Source: Plenodomus lindquistii
Lineage: Eukaryota; Ascomycota; Dothideomycetes; Pleosporales; Leptosphaeriaceae
Assembly: GCA_025504975.1 (NCBI GenBank)
Contig: JANUWI010000009.1
Span: 434,001 to 498,000 of the forward strand
Reading direction: 5' to 3'
DNA length: 64,000 nt
Shown here: piece by piece, positions 33,283 through 44,714 of the stretch
How positions within the stretch are numbered: the first letter of the stretch is position 1
How the letters are laid out: every line of letters starts with the position of its first letter
Made by a program: the position numbers and the translations under genes
Notes under the pieces: generated by a model
Told to the model about the DNA's origin: nothing
Databases searched by the model: none
What the model saw: only the letters and a program-made list of their open reading frames with translations

Positions 33283-35833
33283 GATGATATTAATTGAGGA
33301 TGGTATCCGAGTGTGAGCTCGAGAGGAGAGAAGTAATCTTGGCAGACTGCGCAGGTCAGAGATGCTCTTGAGCGGCAGCGACGGTCAGGCCGGCGGAATA
33401 CGAGGACGCGCGAGAGAGCGGACGTCGGTCGAGACCGAAGGCTCTGAGGAGAGGGTCTATGCGTGCAAGGTGGGTGGAGCAAGTACCGGACGCAGGAGAG
33501 CTACAATCGAATGTGTCCCTCGCAAACGCTGACAAGTAATGTCGCCGATGGGTCGCGGCCGTGTGGTGCGACAGTCGACAATGGGGTTAGTGGAGATGTG
33601 GTGGAGAGACCAAAAGCGAAGCCAGCAAGCCTTTGGCGGGGTAGTCTGGAAATGCGACTGAGAGGCTCCGTCTCGGTCTCGAAATGCTGTTGCAAGCGAA
33701 TGAGGCTAGCGCCAACCACGATTTTGCTCCTCGGCCTCTGAGAGAGCGCAAAAGTGCAGTATCAGCACGCAAGTAAGTCCCGGATCGCAGTATTAGAGGG
33801 CGCGCAGGCTGAGAACTGGTGTTTTCGGGCTGCGGCGTGGGGTGTGCGGGGAGGTTGACGTGAGGCGGCGACGGGAGCAAGTCGGAAAAGGCTGCCAAAG
33901 TTCGGGGGGAGCCCGCCTCTTTATAGGCGTTGCAGCCTGGCAGGTCGGGGGCCCGTGCCGCACTAGCGACAGGGATGTATGCGCGAATCCGGCTAGCCTC
34001 GCCTGCTGCTTTAGCGCACCAGAAGATTCAGAGTGAAGAAAAGGGGCTGCCGTCGTCATGGCACATGCACAAAGCCGCTCTCCTTCACCCTGCGCGCATT
34101 CACCTGCTGTTGTGCACGGCCTGTGCCTACGCGCTGCGCTGCACTGCACTGCACTGCACGTCGGCTTCACGCTCGCCTGCTCACCGTTAGAGGGCGTGGC
34201 CGCAGTGAATGTCGCGGTATTGACGCGTGCAGACTCTGCCTGCCGTCCCTTCCCATTACCAGCGATGGCGATGACGCCGCTCTGACCCGGAACCAGCCAT
34301 GGCCCCCGAATCGCCTCGACCACTCACCACCGTCGCCTCACTCGCCGCACCGAGGATGCAAAACGGCGACGGCGACTGTGAAAATTCTATCGCGAGACGG
34401 CGATTCCTCTCGCCCCCAAGGGGCTCTTTTGTTGCCGCCCTGGAATGCGTGCGCCTCTCTGAGACAGGTGCGACGTGCTGCGTGTTTCCAGCGGGTGCGG
34501 CATGCATTCGGTGACAACACAAAGACAGCCGTGCCAAAACAACGACATCAACCACTCAAACTGCGCAAAGAACAGCGTTGGCAATCATCATCACATGCGA
34601 CAAATCGACAAAGCAGCGACTGCAAACTGGCGCAGCCGTTGGGTGCTGGCTGCGCATCGGGCATTGGCCGTCATCTCCGCCACAGGCCTATGACTCACGT
34701 CCACCCTCCCTCACCGGAAAGTAGACACGTCGCGTCTCACGATCCGGTGACAGGTCGAACCTACGGGTCGAACGTGCATCGTGAGATGTGGCGTTGCGAT
34801 TTCTGCGACACCGGCATTTGCCTCTGTACATGTTTGGACATGTGAAGGTGTTCTGTTCCAGGTTCTGTTTCGAGGTTGCACGCTCTTCCTTGTCCCGTAT
34901 GCATCTGTGAAAATTACGCTTTGTCAGCTGTCAAAACGCTAGACCCAATTCGCTTACAAGCGCCATCAACTTCAACCCACAAAAAATGTTGAAATGTCGC
35001 AATTCGTCAAGCGACACTCGCCTGTACTGCTTTCTCAATACAATCTGGAAATCTCGTGATATTGACTACGTTGTAATCCAAGTAATTCATGCAGGGCCTG
35101 GCACCGCGTGCTCCACAACCCGTCCGCTGGACCCACTACACATGTGTAAACCAGGCATGTCTGTCTCAACGAACTGTAGTTTGGAGCCTCAAAGCCTGGG
35201 GTGCGTCTGGTAGTCACTTTTAGTCTACACATACAGCGTCTCAATTTTGACTCCATTTTATGCCTTCTTCCCTTCTTTGCAACTCTTTCTTGCGTCATTC
35301 GAACAACGTACTGGTGGATGTATTAGCATATTGTTACTACAGGAGGTTTATACCTGAACACAAGTCGCCTAACATGCAGGTGACTGCCAGTCAGACTTTG
35401 GTGTTTGTGGGGTGAGACATCAACAAGTACCCTATGAAAGATAGTAAAGTGTATTCGGCGTTTGCTCTTCTACCAGGCACAGCACTGCGGCGCAAGATGC
35501 ATGGCGCTCAGATATCATGTGCCTAGCTTTCATGTACTTCTGCCTCTCCACAGACTGGTCTGAAAATCAAGTTCTCGCTGTCTTTCACACAGGCGTCAGA
35601 AGGTTCTTCCACCACTTCTGTCTCACTTCGCCTTCCCCATCGTAACTCACGGTCCTCTCTCACTCATCACCGTTGGCAGCCCAGCTTGTTCTACGTATTT
35701 CACACGACCCGGATAGCCTCTACTGCCGCTTAATAGGCCCCAAGCACAACCCTCGTCCACAATCCTCTCTTCCCCCAAACCCCGCCACATTCAACGACTC
35801 AACTATCCACCCATCAACGCCGAAACCACCACA
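33283..35833. other. Gene-free divergent region, 2.55 kb
   Basis: This is the largest gene-free stretch in the window, between divergent TBP and RING genes. A 270-codon open frame at 34033-34845 is Cys/Arg/His/Pro-rich without domains and is probably chance in G/C-rich sequence. There is a (CTGCA)4 run at 34139-34158. The 5' UTRs, promoters and possibly a non-coding transcript lie here; none can be proved from sequence. Confidence 0.4.
34139..34158. repeat. (CTGCA)4 short tandem repeat
   Basis: Four perfect 5-base units in non-coding DNA upstream of TBP. Confidence 0.85.
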
Positions 35834-36418
35834 ATGACCGTCTTCCCCTCCAAAGACAGCTTCTTCCGTCTCGGCGTCCACCTCATCGCTCCATCAACAT
35901 CACACGCCTCCCAAGACTGCTTCGTTTGCAAGCACCCTCTAGCCATCCATCCGCCGTCCAGGGCCAAATTCCTCACCTCTCACCTCGCCCTCCGTATCAT
36001 CCGTTGCGGCCACGTCCTCGGCGTCGACTGTCTCGGCGCTTGGATCGAAACCAGCAACACCTGTCCCATCTGCGCACGCATGCTCTTCGAAAACAACACC
36101 CACGCTATCACCCAGGAAGACGTCAACGCCATTGTCAACGCGCTGGGCCACGTGTGTAGCGAGCGCCGCATCATGCACGCTCTTGCTCGGTGCATGCAGA
36201 AGCAGGATCGCGATGAGGTTCAGATGAGGAGGGGAAATGAGGAGAGTATGAGGAGAGACGCACAGGCGGAGGCTGAGCGAAGGAACGCGTTTGGAATGAC
36301 GGAGGCGGATTGGGAGGAAATTGACGCAGACATGGGTGGCGATGATGACGATGATGAGAACTTTGACCCTGATGCTGTCTTTGGGGTGGATGATGAGGAT
36401 AATGATGGGGAGTTGTAG
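35834..36418 (+). CDS. RING-type zinc finger protein, acidic tail
   Basis: A single exon encodes 194 aa. A RING-like Cys/His set is visible: DCFVCKHPL, then IIRCGHVLGVDCLGAWIE, then TCPICARML, with a longer than usual first loop. The C-terminus is charged, with an Asp/Glu run (MGGDDDDDENFDPDAVFG). RING proteins mostly act as E3 ubiquitin ligases; the substrate is unknown. The start (caccacaATGACC) is the first ATG of the frame. It lies 528 bases upstream of another RING-type gene on the same strand. Confidence 0.75.
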   Translation: MTVFPSKDSFFRLGVHLIAPSTSHASQDCFVCKHPLAIHPPSRAKFLTSHLALRIIRCGHVLGVDCLGAWIETSNTCPICARMLFENNTHAITQEDVNAIVNALGHVCSERRIMHALARCMQKQDRDEVQMRRGNEESMRRDAQAEAERRNAFGMTEADWEEIDADMGGDDDDDENFDPDAVFGVDDEDNDGEL

Positions 36419-36946
36419 GCTGTGGGGTTGATGACTCTGAAGGGTGCTGCAGAGTCTGAAGCAGACGAAAAAGAGTGAAGTCTAGCAATCGACGATACGG
36501 CGTCTAGGAATCAGCATAGATGGACGTTCCTAATTTCCCTCTGGGACCAGGAGCTAAAATAAATCAGCGTAGAAGGACTGAACATTCATTGACGGATCTC
36601 AGTGATACATCTAATGATTGTCGAGTATGTTGCCCTTAACATATACGAGCATAGAGAAATGATTAATGGCACGAGATTTAATACCATTTTGTGATGAAGC
36701 CATCGTACCTACCCCCCTCACAATGCGACCCGTACTTTCTCAGCAGCTTCGATCGCGCACGAGTATCTATCGTGCTTTCCACCCGGCCGTGAGTCCAGCA
36801 ACCCCAACGGCTACTTGCAGCCCATCACTTACTCGCCCCACAGCACTCTTTTGCTCCAACATCAGCACTACCATCGTTACTGACTATTCGTCACCACCAC
36901 CACCACCAGACGTATCGTTTCGTACAACATTCGCTATCCAAACACA
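36419..36946. other. Intergenic, 0.5 kb
   Basis: 3' UTR of the first RING gene and promoter of the second. A short in-frame region from 36666 is not convincing as coding. Confidence 0.4.
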
Positions 36947-38692
36947 ATGAGCACTCGCCCGCCTCCCCTCCCTCAATTCGAGGCCTTCCTCGAGAGGGGC
37001 ATGCGCCGCATGACAACGGATCTTGATCTTTGCGAAATCTGCTACAGAGAATATCCAGTAGTCAGTCCTTCTTCAGCCGATACCGCAAGCCAAGCTCTAT
37101 TCCCAAACACTGTAGTAAATGCGGAAACGCAGGACAACGATGTATACACGAGCGAACCCACCCAACTGGTGCGATGCGGACATATATTCTGTCGACCTTG
37201 TTTGATGCATGAATTCACTGTAACGGGACAGAGGAACTTTCGCCCAAAGTGTAGGGCGGTGCTGTTTTTGGAGCCGGAGTTTGAGCCAATACAGGGACTG
37301 CCGGCTTGGCTGAGATTTGGAGAGATGACACCGTCATCCTTTGTTATACCAGAGGATATAACGGAGCCAGAAGCCAGGCGGAGGCTGGAATTGGCATTTC
37401 AGCAAGCTGAAAATCACCTAGTGGAGGTGTTATTGGCACAGGGCCAGGCATCGCAAGCCTTGCAGGAACGCGAGCTGGAAGCGGCAGAGGAAGAACTATT
37501 GCGAGAGCTGCGGGGTCACACTATAACGGATGGCGATACGTTCGAAAACATTCCACAGGAGCCATCTACTTCTGGAGATCCCTCGCCAGAAGAATCTACC
37601 GGAGAAGTGCAACATCAAGGAACAAGTACGGAAGACGGAGATGCTCCCGATGGCCCATCTAGGTCTATGTACCTTCAAGTCTTTCGGGTAACTCACCACT
37701 CAGTGGGTGGGAGAAATGGGGAAAGGAGCACAGCAAGCACGACTTCATCCACCACGTTCTCTCATCGTGATCGAAGGTCAGGGGCTTCAAGCACCTCAAC
37801 AAGCGGTAGAGGAAGAAGTGGTGGCCAAAGCATGCCTCTCTATCGTTCTATACCAAACTACTCAAGGCCGCTTGCCACAGCAACCAGATCGCGCAGTACG
37901 AGAGGAGTGACCGCTACTAGTGTTTCGTCAGAATCACGTCTTTCGACCAACGCAGGACCTTCACCTGCACAAAATCGGACAAACCGGGTATCAAGTACTC
38001 TATCCGTACCCGTGCATCATGAATCACCAAGTGGTCTTGATACCATGTTGAGCGTAGACCATCCCGGTCTGATTCGAAGATCATTCACCGCGAATTCCTC
38101 TACACCAGAAGACAGATTGGGACATCCCAACAGGGAACGCTCAAACGCTATATCTAGCGGTTCGCAATCAGACGCGCCTACTTCCCCACCTCAAAGAAAC
38201 CCTGCTATGTCTGCAGCGAGACAATACACGCCGCGCAATGTACCAACTGCCAACACGCCATTGGCCAACGAAAACCAGCTTGACAGGCCAGGAGCAGCCT
38301 CAACCACAAACTTCACAGCACGCAATACCTCCATACCCGGTCCTCGACAGACCTCTACTTACACGCCTCCGGGCACATTGACCCGCTATACAACCTGGGC
38401 ACAAGAGACCTTCGGAACAGCTCCCGTCGGATCTCAACGTAGCAGCCGCAACCGTCGCGGCCTGGGCCATACGAGGTCTTTTCCCGGAGCGATACCTAGG
38501 ACCCGCGGCAATTCCCCTAGTCTAGAGGGCGGCTTCCACCGCAACGTTGACGAGGAACTCCAGATTGTTTTGCGACGTCGAAGAAATTTGGTGAGGCAAT
38601 GGGAGGAACGGGAGGATTTTGCGGCTGCGAGCAGACGTGCTGCAGAAGCGGGTGTACGGGTGATAGAGGAGAGGACTGCTTCGACGAGGTGA
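36947..38692 (+). CDS. RING-like protein with long disordered tail
   Basis: A single exon encodes 581 aa. An N-terminal RING-like cluster begins at C29 and C32 (LCEICYREYP). It continues after a 35-residue loop with VRCGHIFCRPCLMHEF and ends FRPKCRAVLF. The usual final Cys-Pro-x-Cys pair is reduced to a single Cys (RPKC), so zinc site 2 may be incomplete. Residues about 150-200 are Glu/Gln-rich and helical; about 210-540 are Ser/Thr/Arg-rich and disordered. A basic helix follows near the end (VLRRRRNLVRQWEEREDF). It may be an E3-like or scaffold protein. Its neighbour is also a RING protein, but the two are not obvious duplicates. Confidence 0.7.
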   Translation: MSTRPPPLPQFEAFLERGMRRMTTDLDLCEICYREYPVVSPSSADTASQALFPNTVVNAETQDNDVYTSEPTQLVRCGHIFCRPCLMHEFTVTGQRNFRPKCRAVLFLEPEFEPIQGLPAWLRFGEMTPSSFVIPEDITEPEARRRLELAFQQAENHLVEVLLAQGQASQALQERELEAAEEELLRELRGHTITDGDTFENIPQEPSTSGDPSPEESTGEVQHQGTSTEDGDAPDGPSRSMYLQVFRVTHHSVGGRNGERSTASTTSSTTFSHRDRRSGASSTSTSGRGRSGGQSMPLYRSIPNYSRPLATATRSRSTRGVTATSVSSESRLSTNAGPSPAQNRTNRVSSTLSVPVHHESPSGLDTMLSVDHPGLIRRSFTANSSTPEDRLGHPNRERSNAISSGSQSDAPTSPPQRNPAMSAARQYTPRNVPTANTPLANENQLDRPGAASTTNFTARNTSIPGPRQTSTYTPPGTLTRYTTWAQETFGTAPVGSQRSSRNRRGLGHTRSFPGAIPRTRGNSPSLEGGFHRNVDEELQIVLRRRRNLVRQWEEREDFAAASRRAAEAGVRVIEERTASTR

Positions 38693-39830
38693 CGGCATCG
38701 AGAGTGAGATGCGCGAGGTGTGGATAGGATGCTTGAGAAGTGGAGGCAGACATATGATTGGGTTGGAGGGAGAAGAGTCTCAAGACCTGCGAAGAGGTTT
38801 CGACGATGGGCAAGATGATGGTGGTTGTGATTAAACATCGTCACTTGTTCGAGTGACAAGTGTACCTGTTTTGTAGCTCTTATCGTACCGTCATTCTTCG
38901 GTCCATTGGCACCTTGTACTAGTTTCACAGACGCTCACTGCTGCCTTAACGTCCTAATCCTGGACCAGATCTAACAGCCCCGAATTAAGGCACAACAACT
39001 CGATATCAGATGACAGATGATGGATTTGTTTCGCCGCGGGCACCCAACATACTTGGCCTACCATTTCCTAGACGTTGGGGCATCTTTTCCCGACTGAAAC
39101 ATATATCTGGAATGTTGATGGAAGTGGTGAACCATGTCCATATCAAGGAGCTTGTATCGATTGTATCCCCAACTCACCCTAATACTACTATACTTGCACA
39201 TATACAGCAGCGAGCAGATAACCAAAGCATGCAGATCTAGTAGGGCATTATCCTTACTACTCTTAGAGAGTGCACGTAAGATCTAAGATATCTGGAACAC
39301 TTCTTTGTGTGTTGTGCTGAGTATGGTACAATACAAAGCGCTTGTAACTCTAGACACTTGGTAGTACAAGCTCCTTTATATAGCGTGTTATTTGTAATGA
39401 TTACAAGCAGGACTCGATCACGTAACAAGGTTATCGTTCACGTTCATGTTATTGTTCGTTTTGTATGTTGGGTGATCGTCTACATAGACGATGTTCAGAC
39501 GATAAAGGAATAACTCACTCAATTCACCTTATATATCCCAACACATACAATGTGCAACACATATTGAAGAACTATATACATTATAACATACACCCTCGCA
39601 ATGGGACGCCTAAGTGGGGAGCTTGGGCACTCGCAGATTAGGCAGCTCAAAACCTCCTTTCCTCACCAAAAGAATCCAAACCATTATCATTACTTCCACT
39701 CTCCCAAGCATGAAGAAAAGAAAAGAAAAGCTCTGCGTTTTCGCAACTCCAACTCGAGCATCCAGCACATTATCCAAACCTCACACCTATCCATCTACTC
39801 CCAACATCACCCACCCATCTTCACTCCACA
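38693..39830. other. AT-rich intergenic stretch, 1.1 kb
   Basis: AT content rises from about 39000 to 39600. There are TATA-like runs (CTTTATATAGCG near 39375, CTTATATATCCC near 39528) and nested inverted repeats listed separately. This may be the relic of a mobile element. No coding frame was recognised. Confidence 0.35.
39462..39551. repeat. Nested inverted repeats in AT-rich block
   Basis: TTGTATGTTGGG (from 39462) is mirrored by CCCAACACATACAA (to 39550), with a two-base difference. Inside lies a perfect hairpin, ATCGTCTA-CA-TAGACGAT (39474-39491). The TGTTGGG...CCCAACA ends resemble those of LTRs, but the 78-bp spacing is too short for a complete LTR. Confidence 0.5.
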
Positions 39831-40231
39831 ATGCTACTCCCCCTTCCCCACATCCCCACCCTCTTCGTCGCCTCCGCTCCAACCTTCGGCGGCATGTGGC
39901 CCCTCTACAACGCCAAAACCGCAATCAGCGGCATGGGCATCCCACACCGCATCGCCGCATCCAAAGAAGCGCAGACAATCATGAAACTAGGCATGGGCCG
40001 CACCACGACCATTGGTCTTGCGCTGTGGACGTTTTACCTACAGGGCAAGTATGAGGTCGTGGATACGCTGTTGGTGATTTCGGGGGGGGGGGGGGGTATT
40101 TGGGCGCGATTGATGCGTATGTTTCTTTGCTGGAGGGGGTGCGGGGGAAAGCGTGGTTTAGGGGATTGTCGGGGGTCGCGATTGCGGTGTATGGGTGGTG
40201 TGGGATGACGGCTGGGGGCGCGAGAGGGTGA
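39831..40231 (+). pseudogene. DUF4267-like small membrane protein, frameshifted at a G15 tract
   Basis: The frame from 39831 reads TLFVASAPTFGGMWPLYNAK and, later, EVVDTLLVISG, then enters a run of 15 G at 40082-40096. After it, family-like sequence continues in another frame from 40097 (YLGAIDAYVSLLEG, then GLSGVAIAVYGWCGMTAG) to a stop at 40229-40231. Removing or adding the right number of G joins the two halves into a protein of about 133 aa, similar in feel to fungal DUF4267 integral membrane proteins. As written, the first frame runs on to 40208 with a non-homologous Arg/Gly-rich end. The cause may be real slippage mutation or a homopolymer sequencing error. Confidence 0.6.
40082..40096. 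repeat. G15 homopolymer
   Basis: Fifteen consecutive G inside the DUF4267-like reading frame; the frame changes here. Confidence 0.95.
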
Positions 40232-40329
40232 TTGATGTTTTGAGGGGGTTTTGTTCATCTGGTGATATCGTTTGTATATCGTGTTTTGTACTCTATTATG
40301 CTTTTGAGCTGTAGGTTCCTTTGCTACGG

Positions 40330-43300
40330 TTATTGTAGCTCAGCGTTGGGGAACCAGTGCTTGATCCATTGATCTAGGACTTTTGGTCCTACTGGTTTGA
40401 CGAGATAGCCGTCTGCTCCTGCTTTGTCTGCATTTGATCGATCTAGCGGTGAATCCTGGCCTGTGACGATGAAGAGGACGCTTTTTTCGAGGCCGTGCTG
40501 TTTTTCGAGCGCGCGGATCTGTTGGGTTGCGTCGATGCCGTCGCAGAGGGGCATTTGGAGGTCCATTAGGATGAGCTCAAAGGGGTGCGCGAGATCGCCC
40601 TGACGCAGGAGTGGATCGCTCGCAGCTGTGGGAGGCGCCAGAGACTCTGTGAAGACCTTGACCGCTTTTTGGCCATCTGTCGCGGTCTGATAGGGAATGC
40701 CACGACGGTTGCAGTACATCTCGAGGAGCCGGAGGTTGATTGCGTTATCGTCAACGAGCAGCGTCAACGGTTTACCAGATTGAGTCTGTCTACGTCTCAG
40801 GAGTAGTGGTGGTGGTGTTGCAGCGATTTTGAGATTTTCTACCGACTGCGCCAGTTCGGTCTGTAGAGTCTGCGGGAATATGGATGGACGGTGAGGTCCC
40901 AGATCTGGAGGTCCCTCCAGATATGGCGTTGGCGGCTGGGACGGCGAGCTGAGCGCGATGCTGCTCTCGGAATCGAACGTCGTAGATCCAAGATCTGCAA
41001 ATTCTGCCAGTATCGAGTCCGCTAATTGAAGTGCCTCATCAAGCGCGCTTGGTAAGAATGGTCCCTGGAGGTATATGACATTGTTTTGTCGCCGGATACG
41101 CTCATTTCCAAAGTCCAGAAAGAACGCGGACTCTGGTACCAAGCAAATAGCAACTTGCGAAGTGCTCATACCAGATAGATGACCATAAAGCTGAGCCAGA
41201 TCGGGCGTATAGTCCAGTATCAGGAATGAACCATCAGGGTTAGTCGCTTCTGAGTAACCCTTACAGGTCAGATACTTGCTGAAGTAGTGTCCCAGCAATG
41301 ATGTTCTAGTGTGGCAGGAAAATCGATGAAATGTATATGGCAAGTGGACAAGCCGATCTCTCATCTGAGAGCATTGTGGCAACGAACTCGCACATACAGG
41401 GTCGGTGAATGTAGCTTGAAAGTGCGATCCCTGATGCGGGAACGACCTCACGAGAGCAATCTGACCATTTAGGAGTGTGGCGGATTTCCGAGCCAGCGTG
41501 AGGCCTAGGCCTGAATCTGTGGTGCGCATGTCAACTTTCTCATAAGCATCGAAGATTCTTTCGTAGTCACTAGTGGCAATTCCACAGCCGTTGTCCTCGA
41601 CGTCGACAACAAGTGTTCGATGATCGTCTGTGAGGGATATCGTTACTGCCACTACGCCACCTGCACTACTCTGAGCTGCATTCACAACCAGTGGTTGTAT
41701 GGCGTCGAGGAAGAGGCGCATATCGATCGCTAGCATGTCGAGGTTTGGTGGAAAGTCGTGTTGAAAGATAATTGATGGTCTCGTAGAAAGGTCGTCTGGC
41801 AATGCAAGCATTGTCTCGTTCAGAAGCGCTGTTTCGATGTCAGAGATCGATTGTAAAGTAACGATCCGTTCGGCTTGAGCGATGTCGGCCCATTGATTGA
41901 GCTTGATGAGGCTGTTGACAGTCGTAATCAGTTCTCGTGCAGACGTCTGAATTGTCCTGATGTAGACGTATGGATTGATCTGGTCCGCTGCCGGTGAGAC
42001 TTCCGGAGACGATGAAGCTGCAGCCGCTAAAACATTGCGCGATTTTAGCTCCTCTGTCAAGAGCTCCACTGAACCCAGGATGCCATGTATGGGCGTCCGA
42101 AGTTGATGCGTTATGCCACGCAGGAAGTTCTCTTTGGCGGCCATCGCGTCTTTGAGCGCTTTGCCCTGCCAAAATCGGCATAATATGGTAGCACACATGC
42201 GAACAAACCCTGAATCGAAATCGTCGAAAATCTTGCCGAAGTCTTTCGTCCCTACGACCAGGAATGTCGGTATTCGTTGGCTTGCGCATTGTGCAGCAAT
42301 GACCCTTACAACCCTCGGCGCAACTAGTTCGACATGGTTGCGTTCATTAATAACGTATTCAAAGTAGTCGCCGTCTTCCCAGAGCCCGTCTTCTAGATCT
42401 GAGATTTGGAGCACAGTGCCTCCGTCTAACAGGAGTTGTCCATCGGTTGTACGGTAGATGCCCACTATCGTAGACGGATACACCTCACGTAACAGTTTCG
42501 GGATGGCATCTTCCATGTCCACACCGCCGTCACAATCCTTCTGCGCTTTGGCAATTAAGTCCATTATTTGTCGCCGTTCTCGTTGGCGCCGTGCTCTGGC
42601 ATCTGAGCGATGGTTAGTATTGAGTCTACGGTTCAAATTGGAAGGCCTACAATGGACTAGATCTCCCACGATCCAGTCAGCGAGACGGGCTAATGATCGC
42701 TGCTGAGCTATCGTGAGCTTCTCCTGCTCCGAGTTCGAGGCAACACAGAGCGACCCGAACACAACATGGTCACCAAAGTCGGTTTCAAATTTCAGGGGAA
42801 CACCGGCATACGCCTTCAGGCCGCCATGTTCGACATGAGGTGAGTATCTGAATCTCCAATCTTCGATCATGTTCAGTAGTGTGAATACCGTCTAGACAAC
42901 TCAGCTCATGTCGAAGTCATGTCAAGATTGCACCTACACCTGGTGGTTGATTGACCGTATGTGCGCACGTGCTCTCGCGGCGCGGCAATACTGCCAATGG
43001 TAGACCAACTGTTACCATTCGCGTGTAAGTGTTGTGATCGAGAAGGCCAGCTATTACAAACTCCCATCCGACCGTCTCTTTGGCCAGATGAACCTTTTCC
43101 TGTAGTTTAGACATGAGCTCGTGATCTTCTAGGGCGCCTCTCGTGTAGTAGAACAGCATGGTAAGCCTCAATCGTTCATTGCGTGTCAAGACGGGAAAGA
43201 GGTAGCGGTCTGCTACGCAGGAACCCAAGCTATCGGGCTTTTCAGGAATAGGAGCTGGCGCCCAAACATCATCGCGTGCTGGGTATACAGACTCGACGAC

Positions 43301-43462
43301 GTCCGCAGACCAAGCATTGAGAGGTTCTTTGGCATGGTCCAGATCAAAAACCGGGGCGACGGTGGTCGGTCGATCTGCTGGTGCAGGCGACGGGTGTTTG
43401 GACTGGATGGATGCATCTGCCTGTGGGAAGAAGTTTGCGCGCCGGCCACTGGTGGGAAGCAT
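40330..43462 (-). CDS. Hybrid histidine kinase (GAF - HisKA - HATPase - receiver)
   Basis: Exon 1 43462-42938 and exon 2 42891-40330 (46-nt intron, GTAGGT...TCTAG) give 1028 aa. The N-terminal region (RNERLRLTMLFYYTRGALED, later GLKAYAGVPLKFETDFGDHV) is GAF-like. The dimerisation helix carries the phospho-acceptor His437 in FLRGITHQLRTPIHGILGSV. The ATPase domain has an N-box-like VVNAAQSS, DVEDNGCGI (G1) and TTDSGLGLTLARK (G2). A long linker leads to a C-terminal receiver (about 895-1022) with VDDNAIN, phospho-acceptor Asp952 in LILMDLQMP, and Lys in YLVKPVG. All key residues are present, so it should be an active fungal two-component sensor feeding a phosphotransfer protein. No membrane helices are seen, so it is probably cytosolic. 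The signal is unknown. Confidence 0.92.
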
Positions 43463-44714
43463 GGATCTCCGTTAACGATCAATCAGCGCCTAGCATTGGG
43501 TATGAGCTCTCTCAGTATAATACTTGTGGGCTGGAATGTCGCTGGCGAGCCCAAGATGGACCTCCAGAGGTGAAACACTGTGAAGTCAGTCGGGTCTGGT
43601 GTCGGAAGCCTGGCGGATGTCCAGGATCTCGGTCCGAGTTATGTCAAGCCAGATGGAATATCCAATAGAGGTCAGAGGTTTGCGGCCGTGGAAGTATGAG
43701 ACCGACCAGCAGATGGTCAAGCTTGTCGTCAGGAACAGAGTGCTGGGTATGCGATTGTGGCGGGGTCTGTGTTAAGATAATAGCCGAGTTGTTTTTCATA
43801 TGCGAGATGCCCGTATGCGCTTGAACCATGGGCGGATTAGCTTTGTTGAAATCGAGATCATACTATAATCATAGTCACTAAGAATCCTTGCCGATCTGAT
43901 CCGCCGCGCCACAGAACTGCTCGTTGCGAACGCTGTTCGTTTACCTAACGACATTCGTGTGTGGCGCCTTTTCAGCTATTGTTCTCTGCTAGATAACAGC
44001 AATGGTATTGGCTGGAATTTAGTACATCCGGAAGCAGCAGTGCAACGCGTGTCATTGGCCTAATTACTTGCTATCAATGAGCCCAAGAAGAAGTTGCAGC
44101 CCACTCCGTCAGCATGCTTTGACTGCACAAGTACATCTTTTCATTTTACAGGGCTTCACAGGGCCTGGAAGTTTAAGGCAGTGCTCTTATTGCAGGGTAG
44201 ATGAAGAACAATCAAGATGAACGTAAACGCGAAGACTTGCGAGATCCTGTAAATACAATGCCATCTTGCGACAGTCAGTGGAGGGTAAGAATCTCGATAA
44301 AAGGACGCCGTTCGCGATTCACGAGCACGCGATTCATCGATATCGTCGAATCGCATCATCTCTACAACCCAGTTCTGTCGCCGCCCGAACACAACCCCGC
44401 GATCTGCCCCGCATGTTCTGACCAACCACAGCTTCTCCGTTTCCACAGGTAGCTGCAAGGCGTGAATGTCCTGCAGCCTTTCCAAACCATTACGAGAGTA
44501 GGGCGGCCTGCGACAGGATCTCACCGAGGTTCAGATGGAATCATTAGTTTGGTTTGTCGCCTCTTAGTAGGGGCGCAAGGGCGTATCAAGATCCTCCACT
44601 CTACCACCACTTTGGGTTATCTTGATCCCACTTCTCTGTAATCCATCCTGATATCTAGTTTCGCTTCTTGTTCTCCAAACATCACCACTGCTACCACTAG
44701 GACTACTTTGAAAT
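43463..44714. other. Divergent intergenic region, 1.25 kb
   Basis: This lies between the kinase and aldolase starts. A 122-codon minus-strand frame at 44156-44524 has no recognisable domain and is not called. No gene was seen. Confidence 0.4.

Noticed and set aside
34033..34845. 270-codon plus-strand open frame upstream of TBP
   Set aside because: Composition is Cys/Arg/His/Pro-rich without domains or periodicity and overlaps many other open frames in G/C-rich sequence; it looks like chance.
36947..38692. Tandem duplication of the two RING genes
   Set aside because: Outside the Cys/His pattern the two proteins differ in length, loop spacing and tail type, so recent duplication is not supported.
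44156..44524. 122-codon minus-strand open frame before the aldolase gene
   Set aside because: It has one hydrophobic segment near its end but no recognisable family or supporting context; too weak to call.
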